A DNA stretch of 18,627 nt from CAG-177 sp964587915 (GTDB lineage Bacteria > Bacillota > Clostridia > Oscillospirales > Acutalibacteraceae): the NCBI GenBank assembly GCA_964587915.1, contig CAZPMK010000032.1:1-18627 (forward strand). The letters run 5' to 3'. This document shows positions 6,946-14,040 of this stretch, piece after piece. The notes below the pieces were generated by a model. It made no database searches, had not been told where the DNA came from, and saw only the letters and a list, made by a program, of their open reading frames with translations. How positions within the stretch are numbered: position 1 is the stretch's first letter; each line of letters starts with the position of its first letter. The position numbers and the translations under genes were made by a program.

Positions 6946-7833
6946 ATGCTTGAAACAAAGAAGACGATGCCCGTCGGTTACAAGGTGCTTTGGTACTCAA
7001 TTGCGGCGGTCTATGCAATTTGGATGATTTTTTTCATGAGGGATATTATCCTTGTTAACTATGCCTCCGTTGCCGAAAGAACGGTTGACGGAATACTTCA
7101 CGAAAACATCAGCGGTATGCTCGGCAAAGAATGGCTCTATCCCGTATGGACGGCGATTTCAACCGCTTTGCTTGTTGCCTTTTCCGTTTACATTGATAAA
7201 ATTCTCTATGCCGAGAAGCTCACAAAGGCTATAAAGATATTCTGCATTATCGGCGTTATTTTCGGCTGTGTTTATGTTACATGGTACGGCTTTTTCGGAG
7301 AGCAGCCCTTTATCGAAAAGGTTAAAACGATAACGGCAAGCATGATAGGTCTTGATTATCCGTGGCATTTCAGAGGCTGGGGCGTATTCGCTTCAATGAC
7401 GATATTCACCAACACTCTCTTTGCCTACAGAAGATACAACTACAACAGCAAGCTCGGCGTAATTCTCGGCTCTCTCGGCAGTGCCGCAATATACGTTACG
7501 ATAAACTGCCCGTCAATGGGAGAGGAAATGCACCTTGATTCCGCACGCTGCATGGCTCACTGGTCGGGTGCGTTGATATTTGCAGGCTGCTGTGCCGCTC
7601 CGATGATACTGCTTCTCCTCAACAAGGCGAGAAAAGAAAAGGGTGCTTTCCTTGCTGCGTTGATAATTTTCTGTGCAATCCTTGCGGTTATGCTTGTACT
7701 TCTCATAACCGTTGGTAAAAGTGCAATAATCGAAAATATCCCCATGCAGGCGGCGTACATACTTCTCTTCCTGCTCAACTTCACCAATATATTTGAAAAG
7801 AAAGCTCAGGCAAAAGAGGCAGTTACCGCATAA
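6946..7833 (+). CDS. eight-pass membrane protein of unknown function
   Basis: Predicted 295 residues and almost entirely membrane-embedded. Hydrophobic segments fall at about 14-35, 64-84, 95-115, 145-162, 169-188, 206-226, 233-257 and 265-283. Polar landmarks between segments are DYPWHFRGWG (137-146) and a His-containing stretch MHLDSARCMAHW (195-206), which might mark a binding or catalytic site. No transporter or enzyme family is recognised. A strong AGGAGGA site precedes the ATG. It is first in a three-gene operon with a GH5 glycosidase and a PHP hydrolase, so it could move or modify the compound they act on. The function is inferred only from position. Confidence 0.82.
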   Translation: MLETKKTMPVGYKVLWYSIAAVYAIWMIFFMRDIILVNYASVAERTVDGILHENISGMLGKEWLYPVWTAISTALLVAFSVYIDKILYAEKLTKAIKIFCIIGVIFGCVYVTWYGFFGEQPFIEKVKTITASMIGLDYPWHFRGWGVFASMTIFTNTLFAYRRYNYNSKLGVILGSLGSAAIYVTINCPSMGEEMHLDSARCMAHWSGALIFAGCCAAPMILLLLNKARKEKGAFLAALIIFCAILAVMLVLLITVGKSAIIENIPMQAAYILLFLLNFTNIFEKKAQAKEAVTA

Positions 7834-7849
7834 TCGAGAGGAGAAACCG

Positions 7850-9322
7850 ATGAATACCGTCAGAACCGAAGAAACAAGATTTGTCGATGACCTCGGCAGA
7901 GAAAGAATTTTTAACGGTGTCAACGTGGTCGATAAAAGCGACTACTCAGCCGGCGAGCAGAAATACGGCTTTACGGTAGATGATGCACTCCTGTCGGCGT
8001 TCCGTGACAAGGGCTTCAATCTTATCCGCCTCGGCTTTACATGGGCGAAGCTCGAGCCTGTGCCGGGTGAATACAACGAGGAATATCTTGATGACATTGA
8101 ACGCATTGTTGACCTTTGCGAAAAATACGGGATTTATGTTTATCTCGATATGCACCAAGACCTTTATTCTCCGAAATGCAACGGTGACGGTGCTCCCGCA
8201 TGGGCGACGATTACCGATGAATACGAGGTAAAGCCTATTAAGGGCGTTTGGGCGGCAGGCTATTTTTGGGGCAAGTATTGCCAGAGAGCCTTTGATAATT
8301 TCTGGGCAAACCGTGAGGTGAACGGCAAGGGCTTGCAGGATTGGTATGCCGATTGTTGGATTCATATCGCCGAACGCTTCAAGGATAAGCCCGCACTTTT
8401 CGGCTTTGATTTAATGAATGAACCGTTCCCCGGAATGGCGGCCGGAAAGGCATTCAAAAAGCTGATTTTTAAAGCGGCAAGAGTTGTCATGTTTGACCGT
8501 GAAATAAAGCATGGCAAGCTGATAGCCGATGCACTTTTCTCAAAGGACAGAGTCCCCAAGGTGCTCTCACAGATATCGTCAAGCGTTGTCAGAAAAGCAA
8601 CATCCGTATTCGATGAATGCGTATATGATTTTGATGTCAACAAGTATGCACCGTTCCTTTCAAGAGTCACAAAGGCAGTCCGCAGCGTTACGGATAAAGG
8701 CATCATAATGCTTGATAACTGCTATTGGTCGAACACCACCGTTCCGTTCTCCGCTCCGCCGATAACCGTTGACGGAATACGGGAAAAAAATCAGGCATTT
8801 GCACCGCACGCATATGATTTTATGGTCGATACTCCGCTTTATCAATATGCAAGCAACGAAAGAGTCGGAGGTATGTTTGCACAGCACAAGAAATCTCAGG
8901 ACAGACTTCATATGCCCGTGCTTGTCGGCGAATGGGGCGGCGGCGGAGAGGGTGAAGGCTGGCTTCCCCATGTTACGTTCCTGCTCAATATGTTCGATTC
9001 AAACAAGTGGAGCAACACATATTGGTGCTACTATGACGGCTGGCTTGAAACGCCCCTCATGAAAATATTTTCACGCCCTTATCCCAAGGCGGTTCCCGAT
9101 ACGATAATTTCATATTCCTGCAACGAGGATGAAAGGCTCTTTTCTCTTGAGTACGAGAGCGGAAAGGCGGGCGAGGTCGTTGTTTGCGTTCCCTGTAAGG
9201 TCGAATCTCTTTTGCTTGACGGCAAGGAGATAAAATATACAAAGAAAAACAGCGACGTGATTTTCGATTCACCCGAGGGCAGACATATCCTCAAAATCAA
9301 ATTTGACCGAAAGGAAGATTGA
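7850..9322 (+). CDS. GH5 glycoside hydrolase, endoglycoceramidase-like
   Basis: Predicted 490 residues. The (beta/alpha)8 domain of glycoside hydrolase family 5 spans about 15-405. Its signatures are FNLIRLGFTWAKLEP (56-70), YLDMHQDLYS (98-107) with GDGAPAW (112-118), NEP with acid/base E191, APHAYD (318-323) and VGEWGG with nucleophile E361. The DMHQD and DGAPAW signatures point to the endoglycoceramidase-like branch rather than ordinary cellulases. A short beta-rich C-terminal domain (about 410-487) fits that branch. Known relatives cut glycosphingolipids or steryl glucosides. No signal peptide is seen, so this copy should act inside the cell, which is unusual for a polymer-degrading enzyme and suggests a small glycoside or a membrane glycolipid. 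The ATG at 7850 has GAGAGGAG just upstream; an in-frame start at 7793 overlaps the preceding gene and is rejected. It lies 16 bases after the membrane protein gene and 1 base before the PHP gene. Confidence 0.85.
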   Translation: MNTVRTEETRFVDDLGRERIFNGVNVVDKSDYSAGEQKYGFTVDDALLSAFRDKGFNLIRLGFTWAKLEPVPGEYNEEYLDDIERIVDLCEKYGIYVYLDMHQDLYSPKCNGDGAPAWATITDEYEVKPIKGVWAAGYFWGKYCQRAFDNFWANREVNGKGLQDWYADCWIHIAERFKDKPALFGFDLMNEPFPGMAAGKAFKKLIFKAARVVMFDREIKHGKLIADALFSKDRVPKVLSQISSSVVRKATSVFDECVYDFDVNKYAPFLSRVTKAVRSVTDKGIIMLDNCYWSNTTVPFSAPPITVDGIREKNQAFAPHAYDFMVDTPLYQYASNERVGGMFAQHKKSQDRLHMPVLVGEWGGGGEGEGWLPHVTFLLNMFDSNKWSNTYWCYYDGWLETPLMKIFSRPYPKAVPDTIISYSCNEDERLFSLEYESGKAGEVVVCVPCKVESLLLDGKEIKYTKKNSDVIFDSPEGRHILKIKFDRKED

Positions 9323-9323
9323 A

Positions 9324-10259
9324 ATGGCTGATTCGATTATAAGACAGGCGGCTTTTGAGCCTTGCTCCAAAATGCTCAAGGGCGGCTTGCATTGTCACAC
9401 CACACGCTCCGACGGTAAGGGTACTCCCGAAGAGGTAGAGCATTATCATGCGGCACACGGCTATGATTTCCTTGCATTGACGGATCACAGGGTCTATAAC
9501 CGTACCGATTATGCTCCCGATGCGGGCTTGCTTATTATTCCCGGAATGGAATTTGATGCAACATTTGACAACGCTGCCGACGGCTTTCGCTGTTTCCACA
9601 CGGTCTGTCTCGGCTTGAATGATGATACCAACGGCTTTGCCGACGGTGAGGAATTTGAAAGAGGCAAGGTCAAGGATCAATTTGATTTTCAGCAGTATCT
9701 CGATTGGATTCATTCAAAGAATAACATCACATTTTATTGTCATCCCGAATGGAGTTCAACTCCCGCAAGATATTTTGATAAGCTCGTCGGCGAGTTTGCC
9801 ATGGAGGTTTGGAACAGCGGTTGCGTAATTGACAATGACATGGATTATAACGCACCGTATTGGGACGAAATGCTCGGTCTCGGGCATAGAATCTGGGGCG
9901 TTGCCGTTGATGACGGTCATCCCATGAATCAGCATTGCAACGGCTGGGTTATGGTGAATGCCGAAAAGGATGTCAAATCCGTGCTTGATGCACTTCTCAA
10001 AGGAGCTTTCTATTCCTCCTGCGGTCCTGAAATCAAGGATTTTTATATCGAGGACGGCGTGGCACACGTTGAGTGTTCACCGTGTGCAAAGGTGCTTTTC
10101 CATTCCGACAGACATCCAACCCGCAAGGAGCAATCGGCAAACGGGGAGACGATAACTCACGCTTGCATCGACTTGAGAGATAATTATAAATATGTTCGTG
10201 CCTGTGTGGTTGATACCGACGGAAAAAGAGCATGGACGAATCCCATCTTCATAAAATAA
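9324..10259 (+). CDS. PHP-domain hydrolase (cytoplasmic)
   Basis: Predicted 311 residues. PHP-superfamily metal motifs are in order: HCH at 23-25 followed by D30, LTDH (52-55), PGMEF with E76, FHTV with H92, CHPEW with H140, and VDDGHP (196-200). These residues normally hold two or three metal ions and hydrolyse phosphate esters. A beta-rich C-terminal section (about 235-311) follows. No signal peptide is present, so it acts in the cytoplasm. AAGGAAG lies six bases before the ATG at 9324, one base after the GH5 stop, so translation is probably coupled; an in-frame start at 9303 is rejected. Directly behind a glycosidase, a natural guess is a phosphorylated sugar or lipid head group, but this is inference. 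It is not a DNA polymerase PHP domain, since no polymerase part is present. Confidence 0.87.
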   Translation: MADSIIRQAAFEPCSKMLKGGLHCHTTRSDGKGTPEEVEHYHAAHGYDFLALTDHRVYNRTDYAPDAGLLIIPGMEFDATFDNAADGFRCFHTVCLGLNDDTNGFADGEEFERGKVKDQFDFQQYLDWIHSKNNITFYCHPEWSSTPARYFDKLVGEFAMEVWNSGCVIDNDMDYNAPYWDEMLGLGHRIWGVAVDDGHPMNQHCNGWVMVNAEKDVKSVLDALLKGAFYSSCGPEIKDFYIEDGVAHVECSPCAKVLFHSDRHPTRKEQSANGETITHACIDLRDNYKYVRACVVDTDGKRAWTNPIFIK

Positions 10260-10262
10260 AGC

Positions 10263-10297
10263 AATCGGGACTGCAAATCAATGCAGCCCCGATTTTT
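10263..10297 (+). terminator. intrinsic terminator of the GH5-PHP operon
   Basis: Stem of AATCGGG plus CTGCA (10263-10275, with one mismatched A) pairing with TGCAG and CCCGATT (10282-10294), a 6-base loop, and a T run ending at 10297. It starts three bases after the PHP stop codon and lies 15 bases before the end of the convergent lipoprotein gene. Confidence 0.85.
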
Positions 10298-10312
10298 CAT
10301 TTAATTCTGTTA

Positions 10313-11209
10313 TCAGTAGGTGAGCTTGAACTCCTGCTTCCAAGTACCGAGAACCTTGACCTCGATAAGATTAAGACTCTTCCAGGCAACCTTGCCCTCG
10401 ATGGTGACAGGCTCGCTGACGGTAAGAGAGGTAACTCTGCCGAATTCGTCAATTACGGCGGTGAGAGTCATGCCGGTGTAGGTGATATGGCATTCGTTGA
10501 TGGTCAGGGGATCAAGATCCTCCTGAGTGAGTGCAAGCGTATCTGCACATGAAGCGTGATGCTTCGGAACAAAGTTGATATCGTTTCCGCTTTCGCTGAT
10601 AAGAGTGATAACAACCTTGCTTCCGTTTCCGTTCGCCGTGCAGACAGCACTCTTAACGCCCGCAGGAGTCAGGTTGCTTGCGTAGGGCTTGTCGTCAACG
10701 GGAAGAAAAGAAGCAGCGGTTTTGCCGTTCGATGCTTTTCCGTTGGTGAAGTTGTAGGCTTCGTGCTGAGGATAATCGTTGGGAAGAACGCCCTCAACAA
10801 CGCTTTTTGCAAGACCTATGGAAATTTCTTCAAGGCTCGAAACAGTACCCTGCGTACGGTCTATTGCAACCTTGCCGGGGTATTTCTTCGCATTGTTGAC
10901 TGCCGTGTTGTAATATGTAACGATATCGGCAACCGAACCGCCGACGGGAGCTTTAACAGCAAGAAGAGTTGTTGCTTCTTCTGTCGTGCTGTCCTCTGCG
11001 GCAACGGTCTGTGACTCGGGAACAGAAACCTGCGAAGCATCGGGGGTGACATTTTCCGAGGAGCTTTCTTCGTCTGAATCAGAAACGGTTTGCGATTCAT
11101 CGGCAGGTGCGGTTGTAACGGCACTGTCATCATCGCCGCAGGAGCTGAGTGCCAGACAGGCTCCGAGGGTAAGGGTGAGTGCGAGAATTAAAGCGAGTAT
11201 CTTTTTCAT
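10313..11209 (-). CDS. lipoprotein with acidic Ser/Thr linker, unknown domain
   Basis: Predicted 298 residues. The signal ends in a lipobox, L21-S22-S23-C24, so the mature protein is lipid-anchored on the outer face of the membrane. Residues 26-82 are a low-complexity linker rich in Ser, Thr, Asp and Glu that would hold the folded part away from the membrane. The C-terminal domain (about 88-298) begins SVADIVTYYNTAVNNAKKYP, a phrase common in gut Clostridia lipoproteins of unknown role, and has several beta strands. A GGAGGT site precedes the ATG, and a strong promoter lies upstream (11263-11291). It is a single-gene unit. Without a recognised domain no ligand can be proposed. Confidence 0.85.
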   Translation of the reverse strand: MKKILALILALTLTLGACLALSSCGDDDSAVTTAPADESQTVSDSDEESSSENVTPDASQVSVPESQTVAAEDSTTEEATTLLAVKAPVGGSVADIVTYYNTAVNNAKKYPGKVAIDRTQGTVSSLEEISIGLAKSVVEGVLPNDYPQHEAYNFTNGKASNGKTAASFLPVDDKPYASNLTPAGVKSAVCTANGNGSKVVITLISESGNDINFVPKHHASCADTLALTQEDLDPLTINECHITYTGMTLTAVIDEFGRVTSLTVSEPVTIEGKVAWKSLNLIEVKVLGTWKQEFKLTY

Positions 11210-11238
11210 TTGAACCTCCGTATTTTTTTAATTTGAAA

Positions 11239-11251
11239 GACGAAAACCGTC
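11239..11251 (-). other. short hairpin at the 5' end of the lipoprotein transcript
   Basis: On the minus strand GACG-GTTTT-CGTC forms a 4-bp stem with a 5-base loop. It begins about five bases after the predicted transcription start. Similar leader hairpins occur before two other genes in this window. Confidence 0.35.
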
Positions 11252-11262
11252 ATTCCGTTATC

Positions 11263-11291
11263 ATAATAGTACAATTTTGAAAGGATTTCAA
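11263..11291 (-). promoter_or_regulatory. sigma-A promoter of the lipoprotein gene
   Basis: On the minus strand, TTGAAA (11291-11286), a 17-base spacer and TATTAT (11268-11263). The predicted start is near 11256, about 47 bases before the ATG. Confidence 0.8.
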
Positions 11292-11351
11292 GATATTTGT
11301 TGAATTTTGCAGAGAGATTATTCAAAAAAATCGTTCGATTTTGCAAATTAC

Positions 11352-11392
11352 AAACAGATAAAGCCCCGAAATGCAAGAGCAAATCGAGGCTT
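11352..11392 (-). terminator. probable terminator after the aconitase X operon
   Basis: A 9-bp stem (AAGCCTCGA at 11392-11384 and TCGGGGCTT at 11369-11361, one G-T wobble) with a 14-base loop, read on the minus strand. The tail, TTTATCTGTTT, is not a clean T run, so strength is uncertain. It begins 15 bases after the small-subunit stop codon. Confidence 0.55.
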
Positions 11393-11406
11393 GTTTTTGG
11401 AAACAA

Positions 11407-11847
11407 TTATTCAACCGTTACGGTTCCGTCGGGAGAAACGGTGATTTTCATGCCTTCCTTAACATAGTCAAGAAATTCCTGACCGAGGCAGTCAACCGTT
11501 ACCATCGGCTCGTCGGTCCATACTGCGGCAAGAACCGCACCGGCACAGGCGAGGGAGTCGATGTGCTCCGAGAAAAGCATACAAGCAGGATTTCTGTTCA
11601 TTACCTTTGCACAGTAGAGAACCATGCCGCCGGTTGTTGAACCGATGGTCTGAGGCAGGCAGAGAGCCGTGCCAACCATGGGCTTGCCGAACAAATCGGG
11701 GTTGTTCTGGTCGCCGCACTTTGCGGTCTTGTCACCGAACTGAAGAGCGTTCTGCAAGGAAGCAAGGGTGTTGAATCCGCCGTGGGAAACGAGAGCCGTT
11801 GCAGTGCATGAGCCTGCTACTACGGGGCGTCCTTTAAACTGTTTCAT
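11407..11847 (-). CDS. aconitase X small subunit (swivel domain, DUF126)
   Basis: Predicted 146 residues, the normal size for the stand-alone swivel domain of aconitase X. Typical phrases are GRPVVAGSCTATALVSHGGFNTLAS (6-30), QTIGSTTGG (66-74) and a central SEHIDSLACAGAVLAAVW (93-110). With the large subunit it should form a dehydratase that carries an Fe-S cluster. The ATG follows the large-subunit stop by one base, with AAGGAGG inside the end of that gene, so the two are translationally coupled and made in equal amounts. In archaea such pairs dehydrate mevalonate 5-phosphate; in bacteria some dehydrate cis-3-hydroxy-L-proline. Which reaction applies here is unknown. Confidence 0.9.
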   Translation of the reverse strand: MKQFKGRPVVAGSCTATALVSHGGFNTLASLQNALQFGDKTAKCGDQNNPDLFGKPMVGTALCLPQTIGSTTGGMVLYCAKVMNRNPACMLFSEHIDSLACAGAVLAAVWTDEPMVTVDCLGQEFLDYVKEGMKITVSPDGTVTVE

Positions 11848-11848
11848 T

Positions 11849-13135
11849 TTACTTTGCCTCCTTTGTGATTATGTCAAGAATCTCCGCACTTGTATAGTAG
11901 CGGGAGGTTGTGTATGTTCTGAGCTTGTTTGAATTGGTGATGACGGGCATCTTCTTGCAAAGAGGATTGTTCATGTACATCAGCGGGCAAATGTCGCTGA
12001 GGATAACGCCCGTTGCCTTGAGCTTTGCAGCATTCGGGGTCTTGTTGAATGCTTCGACAACTGCGGGAGCGGCGGTGAATACGGTGGGAATCGAAACTTT
12101 CTTCAAGCCGTTCTTTTTAAGACCTGCAACAACATTATCGGTCCACTCAATGAGCTGTGCATGGGAGAGGTGAGGACAGCCGACAAAGCAGAGCTTCGGA
12201 ACAGCGTTCTTATCCTTCCACATGATGGGGTAGCTTGCCTTGACTCTTTCAAGCTCGGCATCGTCGATAACGTAAACCTTTGCATTTTCAGCAATGAGGC
12301 TTTCGCCGAGTTCAACAGCCTCGGGAGTGAGGTTCTGAACATGGTAAAGACCAACGGCACCGTTTGAAGCGGTTGCGGCACCGAAATCTTTAAGATACGC
12401 TTTAGTGTCGCCGTCAAGCTCCGTACCAATCCACTTGTCAAGTCCCTTGATGAACGGAACATCCTCCATGACCTTCATGCCGATGGCGGAGCCGAGAATC
12501 TGTGCTTCGGGCTTCTTGGTTGTCTTGACTTCAACAATCCATGTTGCTTTTCTTCCCTCATCGGTAACAAGTCCGAAATAGGGAACCTTGCCTACGATTG
12601 AACCGAAAAGCTCAATGATACCGGAGTTTCTGTTGCAGCGAGCACCGAGAACGGAGTTCGCATAAACAACCGCAGAGGACTCAGCCCATGAAAGAACCTC
12701 GCCTTTCTTGGGAATGTTGCCTACTTCGTCCATGTAGCAGGTGCAGGTGTATGACTTGCTGTCAACAAGACCGAGCTTTTTGAGCTGTGCATCGTAGCTG
12801 TCCTGCATGCTGTACATAAATTTGTTGAAAACGAGCTTCTGGAGGAAGTTTGCGGGCACCTTGGGATCAAGGGGCTTCGGGTCAACGGAGAATTTCTGAG
12901 AAGAAAGTGCGCCGCCCTCGATGAGCTGATCCATAAGACCGTAGACGGGCTTCATGACCTTGAGACCGAAGCTCGTAACAAGATGACCCATCTTGCTTTC
13001 AACGGGAACCATTTTGGTCGCACCGAAGGCATCACCGTACATGACAAGAGTTTTCATAACCTTTGCCATTGCTTCGCCCTTGGAGCCGTTGAGAATGTCA
13101 AGCTCTTCTTGGGTAAGATTCATTTTGTAATCCAT
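11849..13135 (-). CDS. aconitase X catalytic (large) subunit (DUF521)
   Basis: Predicted 428 residues; the whole sequence matches the aconitase X catalytic domain. Conserved features include NLTQEELDILNG near the start, the AESSAVVYANSVLGARCNRN block (151-170) and CFVGCPHLSHAQL (316-328). Candidate Fe-S ligands are C167, C320 and C383 (DICPLMYM). No hydroxyproline catabolic genes (racemase, ketimine reductase) and no mevalonate pathway genes are nearby, so the substrate is open. The start is uncertain: the ATG at 13135 is chosen, with GAAAGG 13-18 bases upstream, but the in-frame ATG at 13123 aligns better with the usual MxLTxEE start of the family. The TTG at 13156 is unlikely. It is first in a two-gene operon under its own promoter (13218-13246). 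Confidence 0.9.
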   Translation of the reverse strand: MDYKMNLTQEELDILNGSKGEAMAKVMKTLVMYGDAFGATKMVPVESKMGHLVTSFGLKVMKPVYGLMDQLIEGGALSSQKFSVDPKPLDPKVPANFLQKLVFNKFMYSMQDSYDAQLKKLGLVDSKSYTCTCYMDEVGNIPKKGEVLSWAESSAVVYANSVLGARCNRNSGIIELFGSIVGKVPYFGLVTDEGRKATWIVEVKTTKKPEAQILGSAIGMKVMEDVPFIKGLDKWIGTELDGDTKAYLKDFGAATASNGAVGLYHVQNLTPEAVELGESLIAENAKVYVIDDAELERVKASYPIMWKDKNAVPKLCFVGCPHLSHAQLIEWTDNVVAGLKKNGLKKVSIPTVFTAAPAVVEAFNKTPNAAKLKATGVILSDICPLMYMNNPLCKKMPVITNSNKLRTYTTSRYYTSAEILDIITKEAK

Positions 13136-13180
13136 TTTTGAATTCCAGCCTTTCAATATTATAGTGAAAGAATGAGCGTC

Positions 13181-13205
13181 GGTACGGTATCAAAAGCCGT
13201 CCCGA
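13181..13205 (-). other. hairpin at the 5' end of the aconitase X transcript
   Basis: On the minus strand CGG (then one mismatch) plus ACGG pairs with CCGT plus CCG across a 9-base loop, seven paired bases in all. It begins about six bases downstream of the predicted transcription start. No T run follows it, so it is not a terminator; it could protect the 5' end of the message. Confidence 0.4.
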
Positions 13206-13217
13206 ATTTTTCATTTA

Positions 13218-13246
13218 ATTGTAGCATTTTATGCGTATAAATTCAA
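13218..13246 (-). promoter_or_regulatory. sigma-A promoter of the aconitase X operon
   Basis: On the minus strand, TTGAAT (13246-13241), a 17-base spacer and TACAAT (13223-13218). The predicted start is near 13211, so the leader is about 75 bases long. Confidence 0.78.
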
Positions 13247-13290
13247 CACCGTAATTGAAAAAATAAATTTTTTATCGGAAATGTGAGTAA

Positions 13291-13980
13291 TCAGTAGCTT
13301 TCGGTAAGGTGTTTTGTGCTGTTTATGTATTCAAAGACGATATCGCCGTATTTATTCGTGCCGTGCTTGTAAAATATAACCTTTGTTACGGCGGTGTTTT
13401 TAAAGTCGATATCGAATACCGGAGCTTTTTTGAAGCCCATAATGTGAAACACGGCAAAGGTCATGAATGCCGCATGGTTGACAACCGCAATTTTTTCACC
13501 GCTTTTATACAGAGAGCGGAAATACCGAATTGCTTCCTCGGCTCTTGCGAACATTCCCGCCTCGTCCTCATATTCATTGTGATAAACAAGGGGAGAGCTT
13601 TCGTCAACTCCGAATGCAAGCCTTGCCGACGGGCATATTTCCGTGATTTCACGCATTCCCGCACCGTCGTATTCCTTTTCTATGCTGACCTCCGTGAGAA
13701 GCGGCAGGATATACAGCGGCTTTTCCGCGGACTGCCGTTTCACCGTTTCAGCAGCGGTTTGTACGGCTCTGAGCAATGCACTTGAATATACGGCATCAAA
13801 GTCGATCCCCGAAAGTGCTTCACCGAGCTTCTCGGCTTGATAAAGTCCCTTTTCGGTGAGGTACGGATCGTTCGCTTCTTTGAGAGTTAATTTGCTGTTG
13901 TCGCGTTCGAGATTTCCCTCGCTTTGACCGTGGCGTATCAAATAGAGCTCAAGCTCAACAATGGGTTTTTGATTTTCCAT
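13291..13980 (-). CDS. histidine phosphatase family protein
   Basis: Predicted 229 residues of the phosphoglycerate-mutase-like histidine phosphatase superfamily. The phosphohistidine motif is LIRHGQSEGN (14-23) with R16 and H17. Other active-site residues are R71 (SSALLRAVQTA), E97 (LLTEVSIE) and H169 (VVNHAAF). It removes phosphate from a small molecule or protein in the cytoplasm; the superfamily is too varied to name a substrate. AAAGGA lies just before the ATG. It starts only 23 bases downstream of the terminator hairpin of the secreted PHP gene, and no separate promoter is visible between them, so it may depend on read-through or on a promoter inside that gene. Another 155 bases separate it from the aconitase X start. 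Confidence 0.9.
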   Translation of the reverse strand: MENQKPIVELELYLIRHGQSEGNLERDNSKLTLKEANDPYLTEKGLYQAEKLGEALSGIDFDAVYSSALLRAVQTAAETVKRQSAEKPLYILPLLTEVSIEKEYDGAGMREITEICPSARLAFGVDESSPLVYHNEYEDEAGMFARAEEAIRYFRSLYKSGEKIAVVNHAAFMTFAVFHIMGFKKAPVFDIDFKNTAVTKVIFYKHGTNKYGDIVFEYINSTKHLTESY

Positions 13981-13990
13981 ATTATCCTTT

Positions 13991-14030
13991 CAATTTTTAA
14001 AAGTGCCGTCGGCATAAAGCACGGCGGCAC
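13991..14030 (-). terminator. terminator or attenuator between PHP and phosphatase genes
   Basis: On the minus strand GTGCCG (14030-14025) pairs with CGGCAC (14008-14003), and further pairs inside extend the stem past one mismatch. The tail reads TTTTAAAAATTG. It begins 11 bases after the PHP stop codon, and its tail runs into the ribosome binding site region of the next gene, so partial read-through is plausible. Confidence 0.65.
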
Positions 14031-14040
14031 CTGAAAACTT

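Noticed and set aside
6946..7833. Eight-pass membrane protein as an alkaline-ceramidase-like (CREST) enzyme next to the endoglycoceramidase-like gene
   Set aside because: The idea fits the neighbour, but the expected Ser and HxxxH motif pattern is not present; the His residues are spaced differently.
9324..10259. PHP protein as part of a DNA polymerase or DNA repair enzyme
   Set aside because: Only the stand-alone PHP domain is present, with no polymerase segments, and the gene sits in a glycosidase operon.
10556..11014. 152-codon plus-strand open frame opposite the lipoprotein
   Set aside because: The minus-strand frame has a lipobox, promoter and ribosome binding site; the plus-strand frame has none.
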